Below the pieces are notes generated by a model. It was not told the DNA's origin. It did no database searches and saw only the letters and a program-made list of their open reading frames with translations. 56,510 bases of DNA from Balneolaceae bacterium UBA3186 (GTDB taxonomy: Bacteria > Bacteroidota > Rhodothermia > Balneolales > Balneolaceae): contig DEXK01000016.1 in the NCBI GenBank assembly GCA_002364085.1, positions 891 to 57,400 of the forward strand. The letters run 5' to 3'. Positions within the stretch are counted from its first letter, which is position 1. Each line of letters begins with the position of its first letter. The position numbers were made by a program, and so were the translations under genes. Shown in pieces: positions 25,527-34,034 of the stretch.

Positions 25527-28124
25527 ATGAAAAATTCGATACTGATATTTTTAATTTCTTTTATTTCAATTTCTGCCTCAGCTCAATTGCAAGAAGCAGT
25601 TGAAAGGTTTCAGTTTGATCCTTCGATCAGTTATAACAGTTCTATCCCTTCTCCCTCCGAATATTTAGGATATGAGCTTGGAACGCAGTATACCTTCCAT
25701 CATCAGGTTATGGGTTATTTTGAAAAATTGGCTGAGCTTTCCGATAAAATTACTTTTCATGAATATGCACGTACTTATGAAAACCGTTCTGTGAATTATG
25801 CGATTATAACCTCTTCAGAAAACCACGGTAACCTGGAGCAGATTAGAAACCAGAATATGAAAATCGCAAATACTCCTAATTCTGTATCAGTTAATAATGA
25901 ACCGGTAGTAGTTTGGATGAGTTACAATGTTCATGGAAATGAACCTTCAAGTAGCGAAGCAGCAATGCAAACGGCATACCGATTAGTGGCATCTACGGAT
26001 TCAGAAACTCAGAATTGGTTAGAAAATGCAGTAGTAATTATTGATCCGATGATCAATCCTGATGGGCGTGATCGTTATGTGTATTGGTATAAATCAAGTC
26101 AGGCTAATGTATTGAATGTTAACGCGTCTGATCTGGAGCACGACGAGATATGGCCGGGTGGTAGAACAAATCATTATTGGTTTGATCTAAACAGAGACTG
26201 GACGTGGTTGATACACCCGGAATCAGCAGGTCGAATTAAGGTTTACCAACAATGGATGCCACAGGTTCACATTGATTTTCATGAGCAGGGTTTTAACAAC
26301 AATTACTTTACTATGCCGGGAACCACTCCAAGAAATCATGAACTTCCTGCAGATTATGAGAAATGGGCAGATGTATTTGGACGCGGTGCCATCAAAGAAT
26401 TCGACAAAGCTCAGGTTAATTTCGAAACACGCGAGCGTTTTGATTTCTTTTACCCGGGTTATGGATCTTCTTACCCAAGTATTATGGGAGGAATTGGAAT
26501 GTTAGCAGAGCAAGGTGGACATAGTCGGGGAGGACGAGCTGTTGAAACCAATGATGGTTATGTGCTTACACTTCGTCAACGAGTGTTTGATCACTATAAA
26601 AATGGTGTTTCAATTGTAAAGACTTCAGTGGAAAATCGTGAAGCATTGGTAAAGTACTTTCAGGATGCCCGATCTCAAAAAGCACAAAAAGGAAATACAA
26701 AAGCATACATCCTTCCGAATAATTCTAATGATTATACTTACGATGTTGTGAATTTGATGTTAAAACAAGGTGTGAAAGTTGAACGTGCAAATGAAGATTT
26801 CAATGTAAGAAATGCATTTAGTTACTGGGATGGAAAAGCTTCTTCTAGATCTTTTAAAGAAGGTGATTTTATAATTAAAACGGATCAGCCGGCGCATCTT
26901 TTCGTTAATACATTAATGAGAAGACAATTAGAAATTAAAGATTCTGTGATGTATGACATGAGCACTTGGTCAGTTCCATTAGCTTATAACCTGGATGCTG
27001 CATGGACTACTACAGATGTAAGAGTGAGCACTTCACAGATCGATGAAATGATGGTTCATCCCAACGGTCTTACAAATGGAAACGCTCAATACGCATATGT
27101 AATAGATTGGAGCCAAAGAAATGCACCTAAAGCATTGGCTCAGCTTTGGAAGCATGGATATAAAGTAAGATCTGCCGAAAAAGGGTTTACTAAAGATGGA
27201 GTGAAGTATTCAAGAGGAAGTCTGGTTGTACTTTTAGGTCGCAATCTTCATAAGGCTGATGCTATCCATCAGGATATGAAGACCATTGCTGATTATGCAG
27301 ATGTAAAAATAGCTGGATTTAATACCGGTAGAATGGATACGGGTAGCGACCTCGGATCTCCAAGTATGCAGCCGATAGAAAAGCCAAGAGTTGGTTTGTT
27401 TATAGATTCAGGATTCAGTTCTTATACAGCCGGCCAGATTTGGTTTCTATTTGATCAATGGACAGAGTTAGGAATTGATAGAATTAGATCCTCTAGCGCT
27501 GGGGGAATGGACTTTAATGACTATGATGTGCTTATAATGCCGAGTGGGTTTGGACTTAACCGGGTATTTAATGAAAATTCAAGAGAACGACTTAAGGATT
27601 GGGTACGAAATGGTGGAACTCTGGTAGCAACTGAAGGATCAACAGGTTGGTTCACTAAAGACCAATCTGGATTTACCTCAGCTGAATTATTTGATGAAGA
27701 AGAAGATAAAGACAAAGATAAAATAGATCCTGCGGCATATACACGCTATAAAGATCAAGAAGATTCCAGTGGTTTGAGAAGAATTCCGGGATCGGCATTC
27801 AAAGCTATGATCGACAATTCTCATCCTCTTGCTTTTGGAATGAAAGACAAGCTTTATTCACTTAAATTCAGCACTAATGCGCTTAAACCGGATCCTTCTT
27901 TCAGTACAGTTGGGTATTATGTAAAAGATGCCGATGAAGTATTAGCTTCGGGTTATGCATCAAATGAAAATAAAGAAAAAGCTGCCGGAAAAGCCTTTGC
28001 AGCGGTTTATGGAATGGGAAGCGGAAACGTTGTTTTCTTAATGGACAATACACAATACAGAATGTTCTGGGTTGGTCCTGCAAGAATGATCCAAAATGCA
28101 GTAATGCTCGTTCCGGGATTTTGA
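25527..28124 (+). CDS. Secreted M14-family zinc carboxypeptidase
   Basis: An 865-residue exported peptidase (signal ends near SAQ, residue 20). Zinc ligands H136 and E139 are in YNVHGNEPSS and the third ligand lies in HIDFHEQGFNN near residue 252. The DLNRDWTW loop supplies the substrate-binding Asn-Arg and MLAEQGGHSRGG the catalytic Glu. The long C-terminal half (from about 400) contains a GATase1-like stretch (DYDVLIMPSGFG, LKDWVRNGGTLVATEG), a frequent arrangement in large Bacteroidota M14 proteins. It probably digests peptides outside the cytoplasm and may be co-expressed with the preceding DUF5916 gene. Confidence 0.92.
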   Translation: MKNSILIFLISFISISASAQLQEAVERFQFDPSISYNSSIPSPSEYLGYELGTQYTFHHQVMGYFEKLAELSDKITFHEYARTYENRSVNYAIITSSENHGNLEQIRNQNMKIANTPNSVSVNNEPVVVWMSYNVHGNEPSSSEAAMQTAYRLVASTDSETQNWLENAVVIIDPMINPDGRDRYVYWYKSSQANVLNVNASDLEHDEIWPGGRTNHYWFDLNRDWTWLIHPESAGRIKVYQQWMPQVHIDFHEQGFNNNYFTMPGTTPRNHELPADYEKWADVFGRGAIKEFDKAQVNFETRERFDFFYPGYGSSYPSIMGGIGMLAEQGGHSRGGRAVETNDGYVLTLRQRVFDHYKNGVSIVKTSVENREALVKYFQDARSQKAQKGNTKAYILPNNSNDYTYDVVNLMLKQGVKVERANEDFNVRNAFSYWDGKASSRSFKEGDFIIKTDQPAHLFVNTLMRRQLEIKDSVMYDMSTWSVPLAYNLDAAWTTTDVRVSTSQIDEMMVHPNGLTNGNAQYAYVIDWSQRNAPKALAQLWKHGYKVRSAEKGFTKDGVKYSRGSLVVLLGRNLHKADAIHQDMKTIADYADVKIAGFNTGRMDTGSDLGSPSMQPIEKPRVGLFIDSGFSSYTAGQIWFLFDQWTELGIDRIRSSSAGGMDFNDYDVLIMPSGFGLNRVFNENSRERLKDWVRNGGTLVATEGSTGWFTKDQSGFTSAELFDEEEDKDKDKIDPAAYTRYKDQEDSSGLRRIPGSAFKAMIDNSHPLAFGMKDKLYSLKFSTNALKPDPSFSTVGYYVKDADEVLASGYASNENKEKAAGKAFAAVYGMGSGNVVFLMDNTQYRMFWVGPARMIQNAVMLVPGF

Positions 28125-28215
28125 TGTTTTTAGAAATTCGGTCAGACGGACTTGAAGCCGTCAGACCGAGCTTGTTTCAGGAACTTATAGAATGACTCTT
28201 AATGATATTTACACC

Positions 28216-28278
28216 AACTCTTCCAGAGTTAAACTAGTTTCGAAAATGAAATGATAAATATTAAACTCTGGAAGAGTT
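28216..28278. repeat. Perfect 15-bp inverted repeat between convergent genes
   Basis: AACTCTTCCAGAGTT (28216-28230) is the exact complement of 28264-28278, with 33 bases between. Each arm is itself nearly palindromic. It lies between the M14 gene and msrA, which converge. No T run. Confidence 0.65.
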
Positions 28279-28301
28279 AACTTCTATATCAGCAAATATC
28301 T

Positions 28302-28796
28302 TTAAAAATAACTTTCTTCAAACCGCTCAAAGTGGCATGTATAGCCATTAGGATACTTTAGCAGGTAATCCTGATGTTCCGGTTCAGCCGGCCAGAATGT
28401 GGTGTAGGGCTCTAAAGTAGTAACTACTTCAGTATCCCATCTTTTGGATTCATTCACGACCTGAATAACTTCTTCAGCTATTTCTTTTTCCTCTTCATTT
28501 TGAAAAAAGATAGCAGAACGATAACTGCTGCCCCTATCATTCCCTTGTTGATCGACCGTAGTGGGATTATGAATTCTGTAGAAGTAGTCCAGTAACTCTT
28601 TAAAAGAAGTCTCGTTTGGATCGTAGGTAATTTCGATACCTTCTGCATGACCGGGGTGATTTCTGTAAGTGGGGTTTTCATTTTGTCCGCCAATGTAACC
28701 TACTTCTGTATCTTTTACGCCGGGACGAACTCTGAACAAGTCTTCCATTCCCCAAAAACAACCGCCGGCTATATAGGCTTTCTTCAAATTTTCCAT
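28302..28796 (-). CDS. msrA: Peptide-methionine (S)-S-oxide reductase MsrA
   Basis: This 164-residue enzyme reduces methionine S-sulfoxide in oxidised proteins. The catalytic motif is AGGCFWGMEDLF with C13. Conserved followers are GYIGGQNENPTYRNHPGHAEG, FWRIHNPT-type text (YFYRIHNPTTVDQQGND) and the GSSYRSAIFF segment. There is no MsrB domain fusion. The C-terminal part has no obvious resolving cysteine pair, only the Cys in YTCHFERF. No signal peptide, so it is cytoplasmic. Confidence 0.96.
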   Translation of the reverse strand: MENLKKAYIAGGCFWGMEDLFRVRPGVKDTEVGYIGGQNENPTYRNHPGHAEGIEITYDPNETSFKELLDYFYRIHNPTTVDQQGNDRGSSYRSAIFFQNEEEKEIAEEVIQVVNESKRWDTEVVTTLEPYTTFWPAEPEHQDYLLKYPNGYTCHFERFEESYF

Positions 28797-29016
28797 CGCA
28801 GTTTCTTTCTATTAGTCTTGTGTGATTTGTTTTGTCTCAGGTTTGATTAACAGATATAATAGCAGAAAAGTTGCTTTGTATAAAGTTTAATCATGGTCAT
28901 CCTTGTAGATGTTAGATAATTCGCTGAGAGTTTATGAACAGTAAAACATATAGGGTCATCCCGAACTTGTTTCGGGATCTTTGTAAGGAGTTGCTCTTGA
29001 AACAGTCTTACTTACA

Positions 29017-29307
29017 ATGGACAAAGGCTATGTGTACTTTCTTACTAATTATCGAAGAACTACGATTTATATCGGAGTTACCAACAACATTCATTCAAGA
29101 GTGTGGGAACATAAATTGGGAGAAGGCTCTTTCTAGTTCAAGCGTCACGCTTGGACGAATGTTTTGCAAGAAATGCACAAGCGAGACGCTTGCGTTAGCT
29201 GGGGGGAGAAGCAACTAAAGAATGGGCATAAACAGTGGAAATGGAATCTGGTAAAGCAAAACAATCCAAAGTTAGAGGATTGGTATGATACCTTAAGAGG
29301 ATGGTAA
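29017..29307 (+). pseudogene. Disrupted GIY-YIG nuclease gene
   Basis: From the ATG at 29017 the frame gives 39 residues with GYVYFLTN, IYIGVTNN and SRVWEHK, the start of a small GIY-YIG nuclease, then a stop at 29134-29136. From 29216 another frame resumes the same family (EKQLKNGHKQWKWNLVKQNN and a short tail ending at 29305-29307). The roughly 80 bases between are not the expected coding text: they contain AAGCGTCACGCTT and AAGCGAGACGCTT palindromes, as if a short repeat had replaced the middle. The catalytic glutamate region is lost, so it should be inactive. Confidence 0.7.
29134..29215. repeat. Palindromic insert in the GIY-YIG pseudogene
   Basis: The segment holds AAGCGT-c-ACGCTT (from 29140) and AAGCG-ag-ACGCTT (from 29180), and its ends do not fit the nuclease reading frame. 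It is interpreted as a REP-like repeat that replaced about 25 codons. Confidence 0.45.
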
Positions 29308-29470
29308 ACAAGAACAGACTAAAAGTCTTTACGTAAGATCCCGAAACAAGTTCGGGATGACCTGCTTGCAATATTGAGGTTGGTATAAAGAAATTTTGTA
29401 AACGAATTACCTATCATCTACAGGGATGACCTTAATACGTACTAAAGCTTAGTTTAATATATTTGGTTTG

Positions 29471-30781
29471 TTAAACCACCGAAATCCTAACTTTCTTCGT
29501 CTTAAGCTTTTTATTGTCGATGAGTTTGAGAACCTGTTCCACTTTATCAGCTTTAACAGCAGCAAAGGCGGATTCCTGCTTTAGCTCAATGTCACCCAAT
29601 TCACCTCTTTTAAGTTTTCCTTCTTTAAAGAAAAAACCGGCGATATCTCCTTTGGAAATTTTGTCTCTACGTCCGCCCGAGATATAAAGCGTTTTCCATT
29701 CTGTCTTTGTTGGTGGATTTGAAATCGATAACTCTTCAACTCCATCGGGTTGAATAAAGTCAGGAAGATCTTCATCGCTCCATTTTAAAACATAGGCAAC
29801 GCCATCACTATGCATTCTGGCCGTTCTACCATTTCTGTGAGTGAATTCCTCAGCTTTGAGAGGGAGATGATAATGAACGATGAAATCCATTTCAGGAACA
29901 TCAATTCCACGAGCAGCCAGATCAGTAGCGATCAATAATCTATGCGTCCCGTTTCTGAATTTGATCAATGCATTTTCGCGATCGTTTTGTTCAAGTCCAC
30001 CATAAAAACAACCATGTGGTATTTTATGATGATTTAAAAAATCACTTACTCTTTGAATGGAATCTTTGAAATTACAGAAAACAAGTCCCCGTTTCTCGCC
30101 AAGCTGTTTCAGCAACGCAACCAGTGTATCCAGTTTATCTTTTTCAGGAGAGATTACCGTTTTGATGGTAAGATCAGGTTTGTCTATATCCAGAAAATTG
30201 ACAACTTCTTCATCTTTCAACCCTACAAAATCCGGAATTTCAATTCCCTTGGTAGCTGAAGTAAGGATGTTCTTTTTCACATTTGGTAAGGCATTAATGA
30301 TCTCTGTCATATCAGCTTCAAAACCGATCTCTAACGACTTATCGAACTCATCCAGCACCAACGACTTGATATCCGTTACTTCAAAAGTCTCGCGGCGTAA
30401 ATGATCAGCGATTCTTCCCGGTGTCCCGATCAAAATAGCAGGAGGGGTTTCCAGTTCGGATCTGTCTGTGGAAAAAGATTGACCACCATAAAAAGCGTTG
30501 ATCTTAAAACCGGTTCCCATTTCTCGAGCGACTTGTTCGATCTGAATAGCAAGTTCTCTGGAAGGAACAAGGATCAGGGCTTGAATCTGTTCACATTCAG
30601 GATCTAATTCTTCAATTATCGGCAATAAGAAAGCGAGTGTTTTACCCGTACCAGTTGGGGAAAGGAGAACCACATTAGCATTTGTATGAATAGCGAACTT
30701 CGCTGTTTTCTGCATTTCATTGAGTTCTTTAATACTCAGTTTATCCAGAATAGCGCGTTGATTTTTTATAGAAGATGACAT
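29471..30781 (-). CDS. DEAD-box-type RNA helicase (DbpA-like) with DEFD motif
   Basis: A superfamily 2 RNA helicase of 436 residues. Motif I is SPTGTGKT (41-48), motif Ia LVPSRELA, motif III SAT, motif VI HRNGRTAR. Motif II, normally DEAD, reads DEFD (144-147), so the defining alanine is phenylalanine while both acidic residues needed for ATP hydrolysis remain. The C-terminus (about 365-436, TLYISGGRRDKISKGDIAGF) is a DbpA-type RNA-binding domain, which in Escherichia coli directs the helicase to 23S rRNA. A role in ribosome assembly is likely by family. It is downstream of the DUF6090 array, separated by 92 bases. Confidence 0.9.
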   Translation of the reverse strand: MSSSIKNQRAILDKLSIKELNEMQKTAKFAIHTNANVVLLSPTGTGKTLAFLLPIIEELDPECEQIQALILVPSRELAIQIEQVAREMGTGFKINAFYGGQSFSTDRSELETPPAILIGTPGRIADHLRRETFEVTDIKSLVLDEFDKSLEIGFEADMTEIINALPNVKKNILTSATKGIEIPDFVGLKDEEVVNFLDIDKPDLTIKTVISPEKDKLDTLVALLKQLGEKRGLVFCNFKDSIQRVSDFLNHHKIPHGCFYGGLEQNDRENALIKFRNGTHRLLIATDLAARGIDVPEMDFIVHYHLPLKAEEFTHRNGRTARMHSDGVAYVLKWSDEDLPDFIQPDGVEELSISNPPTKTEWKTLYISGGRRDKISKGDIAGFFFKEGKLKRGELGDIELKQESAFAAVKADKVEQVLKLIDNKKLKTKKVRISVV

Positions 30782-30873
30782 GCCTGTAAACTACGGTTTT
30801 TAAGGACAGGAAATGAGAGTAAAACTGAGATTCTGTTTTACGTGAATAATTTAAAATGTGCGTGCCATCAGTT

Positions 30874-31614
30874 TTAAATTTTTCGGCTTAGTTCTTTAAG
30901 CATCAATAGACCCTGATCATAAGTATCAATTTGTTTTCTAATCTGATAGAGCCGGGCAAAAATGTAAGCCTCCATCGTTTTATCGGATAAAAAATATTCA
31001 AGATCAAAAGAAATAGGAGATCTTTGGTCATCTTTATAGAGAGGAACAAACATATCATTTGTATTGCCTTTTCCCCAAATATGACTGTAATTTTCAAATA
31101 CAAAAGTCTCATATTGATGTATAAACCGATTAGATATCTCTTCTCTTTCTTGAATTGCCTCTGTTGATAGATAATATTTGGATATAGAATTCTGAATATC
31201 TGAATTAAGTGCATCTAAACTTCCGGAAGATATTAATAGATCAATACCATTGGTTCTTGGTTTAAAATTGAATTCTAGGAGTAGTTGTGCAATATTGCCG
31301 GCAATTGAATCATTAGGTTCGGTTTTTAATTGAATAATGTCCGACATGTTCAAGGCCATACGTTCTCTGTCATAGGCATTATGGATGAGTTCTTGAAGTT
31401 GTTCTTTATCATCTTCAAGATTTTGCTTTAGTATTTTTAAATGATACTGAGCAGTTTGTGTTTGATTGTTTTTCTCATTCCAGTTATTTACTTGCAGAGC
31501 GAGTAAGATCCCAATCATCACCAAAGCAATTTCTCCAATCGCATATAAGATATAAGTACGAACTTTATTCTGTTCCATAAGTTTTTTTCGTATTTGTCTA
31601 AAAAATCTCAGCAT
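30874..31614 (-). CDS. DUF6090-type membrane protein, array copy 10 (last)
   Basis: The promoter-distal member of the array, 246 residues. The start is MLRFFRQIRKKLMEQNKVRT, a basic cytoplasmic stub, followed by one helix (about 26-43) ending LLALQVNNWNE. The family's central motif appears as DLLISSGSLDALNSDIQNSI near residue 127. Its ATG follows the stop of copy 9 with no gap (TAA-ATG), which shows the original spacing of the array. The first 45 residues are almost identical to copy 9 and copy 3, while the outer part is strongly diverged. Function unknown. Confidence 0.85.
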   Translation of the reverse strand: MLRFFRQIRKKLMEQNKVRTYILYAIGEIALVMIGILLALQVNNWNEKNNQTQTAQYHLKILKQNLEDDKEQLQELIHNAYDRERMALNMSDIIQLKTEPNDSIAGNIAQLLLEFNFKPRTNGIDLLISSGSLDALNSDIQNSISKYYLSTEAIQEREEISNRFIHQYETFVFENYSHIWGKGNTNDMFVPLYKDDQRSPISFDLEYFLSDKTMEAYIFARLYQIRKQIDTYDQGLLMLKELSRKI

Positions 31615-32361
31615 TTATTCAAGCTCCATCTCAAGTATATTAATCAAGGATCTTTGCTCATCTATTAAGCTTTGTATGTACTCATTGTAAAGTCCCGCTG
31701 TTTCGAGTTTAAAAGAGACCATATTCCACAGCTCGAGGTCTTCGTTGAACTGGGTATAATCGATGGGAGGTCCTCCCGGTATAAGTAAGTTTTGATATCT
31801 TTCCAGAGCAACAGCCTGATAATTGAATGACTTTATAATGTAAGGTTCGATCGTACTCAGATATTGCTCCACAATATATGTGTCTATGGAATTGGTGAAT
31901 TCAATAACCGAATTAAGCTCAAAAAACTTCTGCTTTAGCTCAGTATTTTGGACTTTCGAGAGGTATCCGCTGTTTTTGAATTCGTTTAATACCGGATACG
32001 ATATATTCAAACTCCAAGCAGTAGATAGGGCACCTAGCGTATTTCGGAGTTGTTTTAATGAATCCGGGTCTGACGAGTTGAGTAAGTTTAGTGTTCTTTT
32101 ATTCAGGTCAATGACTTGTTGATTTTTTACTAAAAAATTTTGTTTTACAGGAATATCAGTTTCTATTTCCTCGATGATTCTTTCATAATAATTCTGCAAC
32201 TGTGCCTGCTCTATTCTGTTTTGATTCCAATTATTCACTTGAAGGGCAAGCAGAATCCCGATCATAACAAGTGCAATTTCTCCGATAGCATAGAGGAGGT
32301 AGGTACGGACTTTATTCTGTTCCATAAGCGTTTTTCGTATTTGGCGGAAGAAGCGTAGCAT
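31615..32361 (-). CDS. DUF6090-type membrane protein, array copy 9
   Basis: A 248-residue copy with MLRFFRQIRKTLMEQNKVRT and IALVMIGILLALQVNNWNQ. The central motif reads LNEFKNSGYLSKVQNTELKQ. The extracytoplasmic 200 residues are predicted helical, with Gln/Leu-rich stretches and no cysteines. Upstream, instead of a neighbouring paralogue, lies the REP-associated transposase unit, so in today's chromosome copies 9 and 10 may depend on read-through from that unit or on their own promoter. Confidence 0.85.
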   Translation of the reverse strand: MLRFFRQIRKTLMEQNKVRTYLLYAIGEIALVMIGILLALQVNNWNQNRIEQAQLQNYYERIIEEIETDIPVKQNFLVKNQQVIDLNKRTLNLLNSSDPDSLKQLRNTLGALSTAWSLNISYPVLNEFKNSGYLSKVQNTELKQKFFELNSVIEFTNSIDTYIVEQYLSTIEPYIIKSFNYQAVALERYQNLLIPGGPPIDYTQFNEDLELWNMVSFKLETAGLYNEYIQSLIDEQRSLINILEMELE

Positions 32362-32381
32362 TACATTTTAAATAACGTGGT

Positions 32382-33066
32382 TTGTGATCGGTAGCAAGCA
32401 ACAAATTCGTCCCGTAGGGACATTACATCGGTAGATATAACATTCATAAAAACAACAATGTGCCGTAGGTACATCCTGTGACAGTATGAGTATCCGTTTA
32501 TCATTCGATGGCCTTAAATATATATTGTTCATCAAATTCTATATCATGAGCTTTCAACAATTCGAGATATTCTTCTCTGAATGACTTTACCTTATGATGT
32601 TCTTCCTGCTTTTGGATATATCGAATTACTCTTGGAAGTTGATCTTTTGAATATGAGAAAGCACCATATCCTTCTTGCCAGCTAAACCTAACCTTGCTTA
32701 ATCTATTCTTGTTGATCCATTTTGAAGAATCTTGCTTTACCTGCTTCATCAAATCTGATAACGATTGAGACGGACGGAGCCCAAACAGCATATGAACATG
32801 ATCGGGCATTCCATTTATCTGTATCATTTTATGCCCATTTGCCTGCACAATTCCTGTAATGTATTTGTAAAGATCGGTTTTCCAGTCATTACCAATCAGG
32901 CATTCACGATTGCGGACTGCAAAAACAGCTTGAATATGGATTTGGGTGTAGGTATTTGCCATCATTCAATCATTGGTTGTACCTAACGGCACAAGGTTCG
33001 TGGGTACATTCAAGTCTACCAATGTTATGTCCCTAACGGGACTGATTTCATCTACCATAAAATGAA
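32382..33066. mobile_element. REP-associated tyrosine transposase unit inserted in a DUF6090 gene
   Basis: A Y1-type transposase gene (32501-32965) is bounded by inverted repeat ends about 70 bases long. The left end (from about 32414) and the right end (from about 33045, read leftwards) both run GTCCCGT-AGGGACAT, then GGTAGA, then GTGCCGT-AGGTACA. Each end has two small hairpins (GTCCCG/GGGAC and GTGCCG/GGTAC types), the REP-pair layout linked with RAYT genes. The outer boundaries are approximate. Confidence 0.7.
32501..32965 (-). CDS. REP-associated tyrosine transposase (IS200/Y1 family)
   Basis: A 154-residue Y1 (HUH) transposase. The metal-binding HUH motif is MPDHVHML (H56, H58) and the nucleophile is probably Y116 in RVIRYIQKQEEHH. 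Between them are the family strings DLMKQVKQDSSKWIN and FSWQEGYGAFSYS. The enzyme nicks and rejoins single-stranded DNA at hairpin ends. It is complete and may be active. No TnpB-like partner gene is present. Its orientation is the same as that of the array. Confidence 0.9.
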   Translation of the reverse strand: MMANTYTQIHIQAVFAVRNRECLIGNDWKTDLYKYITGIVQANGHKMIQINGMPDHVHMLFGLRPSQSLSDLMKQVKQDSSKWINKNRLSKVRFSWQEGYGAFSYSKDQLPRVIRYIQKQEEHHKVKSFREEYLELLKAHDIEFDEQYIFKAIE

Positions 33067-33067
33067 A

Positions 33068-33151
33068 TTGACCCAAGGCATACGACAGGTACTTTCGAAC
33101 TTTGTTTTGTCCGATGAGTTTTTGGCGGATTTGTCGAAAGAAGCGTAGCAT
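33068..33151 (-). pseudogene. Truncated DUF6090 gene, array copy 8
   Basis: Only the first 27-28 codons survive (MLRFFRQIRQKLIGQNKVRK, then YLSYALG). After that the frame runs into the right end of the transposase unit and reads 33 unrelated residues. No remainder of the gene is recognisable on the far side of the unit, so the insertion was accompanied or followed by deletion. Its start lies six bases from the stop of copy 7, the normal tight spacing. Confidence 0.75.
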
Positions 33152-33156
33152 ATTAT

Positions 33157-33912
33157 TTAATCTGAATGGTTAGTCAATTCTTTATTTATCATGCCTAGCA
33201 ATTGCTCCATTTGCCTTCTGTTCTGCGCTAAGGGTACTTTACTATATCTTGTGGCATTAAAAGATTCGCTCAGGATATCTGCAAAAATAGGCGAGTCAAG
33301 AAAATCAAAATTCTCTACAATCAATGTTTTTTCCAAAGCCTGACCACTTCTTTCAACCTGTATATCGAAAAGCAGATCAAAATACCTGAACTTTGCATCG
33401 ATTGAACCCCTGATTATCTCATTGATCCACGCATCTGCTGATGGAAGCGAAAAACTGTACAGTTTTGCGATTTCATTTCTTAACGAATCGTTTGAGATTT
33501 TGTCAAGACCACTGGATTTTAAGGCCTCGTACGGTCCTTCATTATATGCTATATAAACTCCGAAGCCCCAAACAGAATCCAGATGCTGACGAACACTGTC
33601 AATCTCGAGGCTTCTTCTGTCATCCATATTTGAGGCAGCCGTAAGGTAGAATATTGATTCTTCCAAGTTCGACATCATGTCTTCTAAGAGCCTGAAGTTG
33701 CCAATATCGTTTACTAATGCCACGCTAAGCTCAGTTAGCATCCGGTGTTCATAGTTTTTTTCTTTCCGGTTTTCATTCCAATTGTTTACCTGCAATGCCA
33801 ACAGGATCCCAATCATCACCAATAGAATTTCACCCAAAGCATACCACAGGTATTTACGAACATTTTCCTGCTTAATGAGTTTTTGTCGTATTTGTCTAAA
33901 AAATCTCAGCAT
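33157..33912 (-). CDS. DUF6090-type membrane protein, array copy 7
   Basis: A 251-residue copy starting MLRFFRQIRQKLIKQENVRK, helix about 24-42, then NNWNENRKEK. The central motif is YEALKSSGLDKISNDSLRNE near residue 127. The start codon overlaps the stop of a 42-codon frame that comes from repeat A upstream (TATGCTGA), so ribosomes finishing that frame could re-initiate here. The C-terminal third has several Arg/Ser-rich segments. Function unknown. Confidence 0.85.
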   Translation of the reverse strand: MLRFFRQIRQKLIKQENVRKYLWYALGEILLVMIGILLALQVNNWNENRKEKNYEHRMLTELSVALVNDIGNFRLLEDMMSNLEESIFYLTAASNMDDRRSLEIDSVRQHLDSVWGFGVYIAYNEGPYEALKSSGLDKISNDSLRNEIAKLYSFSLPSADAWINEIIRGSIDAKFRYFDLLFDIQVERSGQALEKTLIVENFDFLDSPIFADILSESFNATRYSKVPLAQNRRQMEQLLGMINKELTNHSD

Positions 33913-34034
33913 AGGAACCGCGGATTTTTGGGATTCAGAGATTTCGCTGATTTGGCACGAATTAAAATCTGTGTTAATCCTAAAATCAGTTTAATCAGCG
34001 GTTCAAATAGTATTTTTCGGAAAAAGTGGAGCAT
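33906..34034 (-). repeat. Array junction repeat A with a 42-codon open frame
   Basis: The element proper runs 33915-34004, bounded by GAACCGC and GCGGTTC. Upstream of it on the minus strand is a redundant start, ATG CTC CAC TTT TTC (MLHFFRKI), at the position where the next paralogue should begin. The frame from that ATG (34034) stays open through the element, reads LFEPLIKLILGL...NPRFLC and stops at 33906, across the start of copy 7. The ATG overlaps the stop of copy 6 (TAATG). Confidence 0.75.

Larger units (their letters stand above)
28954..29362. mobile_element. Unit of 409 bp bounded by perfect 28-bp inverted repeats, carrying a decayed GIY-YIG gene
   Basis: 28954-28981 and 29335-29362 are exact reverse complements. 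Each end contains its own hairpin CCCGAA-cttgt-TTCGGG. Between them lies a broken GIY-YIG nuclease gene. The palindromic ends with GTCAT outward match the outline of the repeats at 2425-2515 and 37440-37523, so they look like one element family with or without a gene. Transposition is an inference; no target duplication was identified. Confidence 0.6.

Noticed and set aside
28934..29218. 94-codon plus-strand frame near the GIY-YIG remnant
   Set aside because: It starts inside the left inverted repeat and reads the nuclease remnant in a wrong frame.
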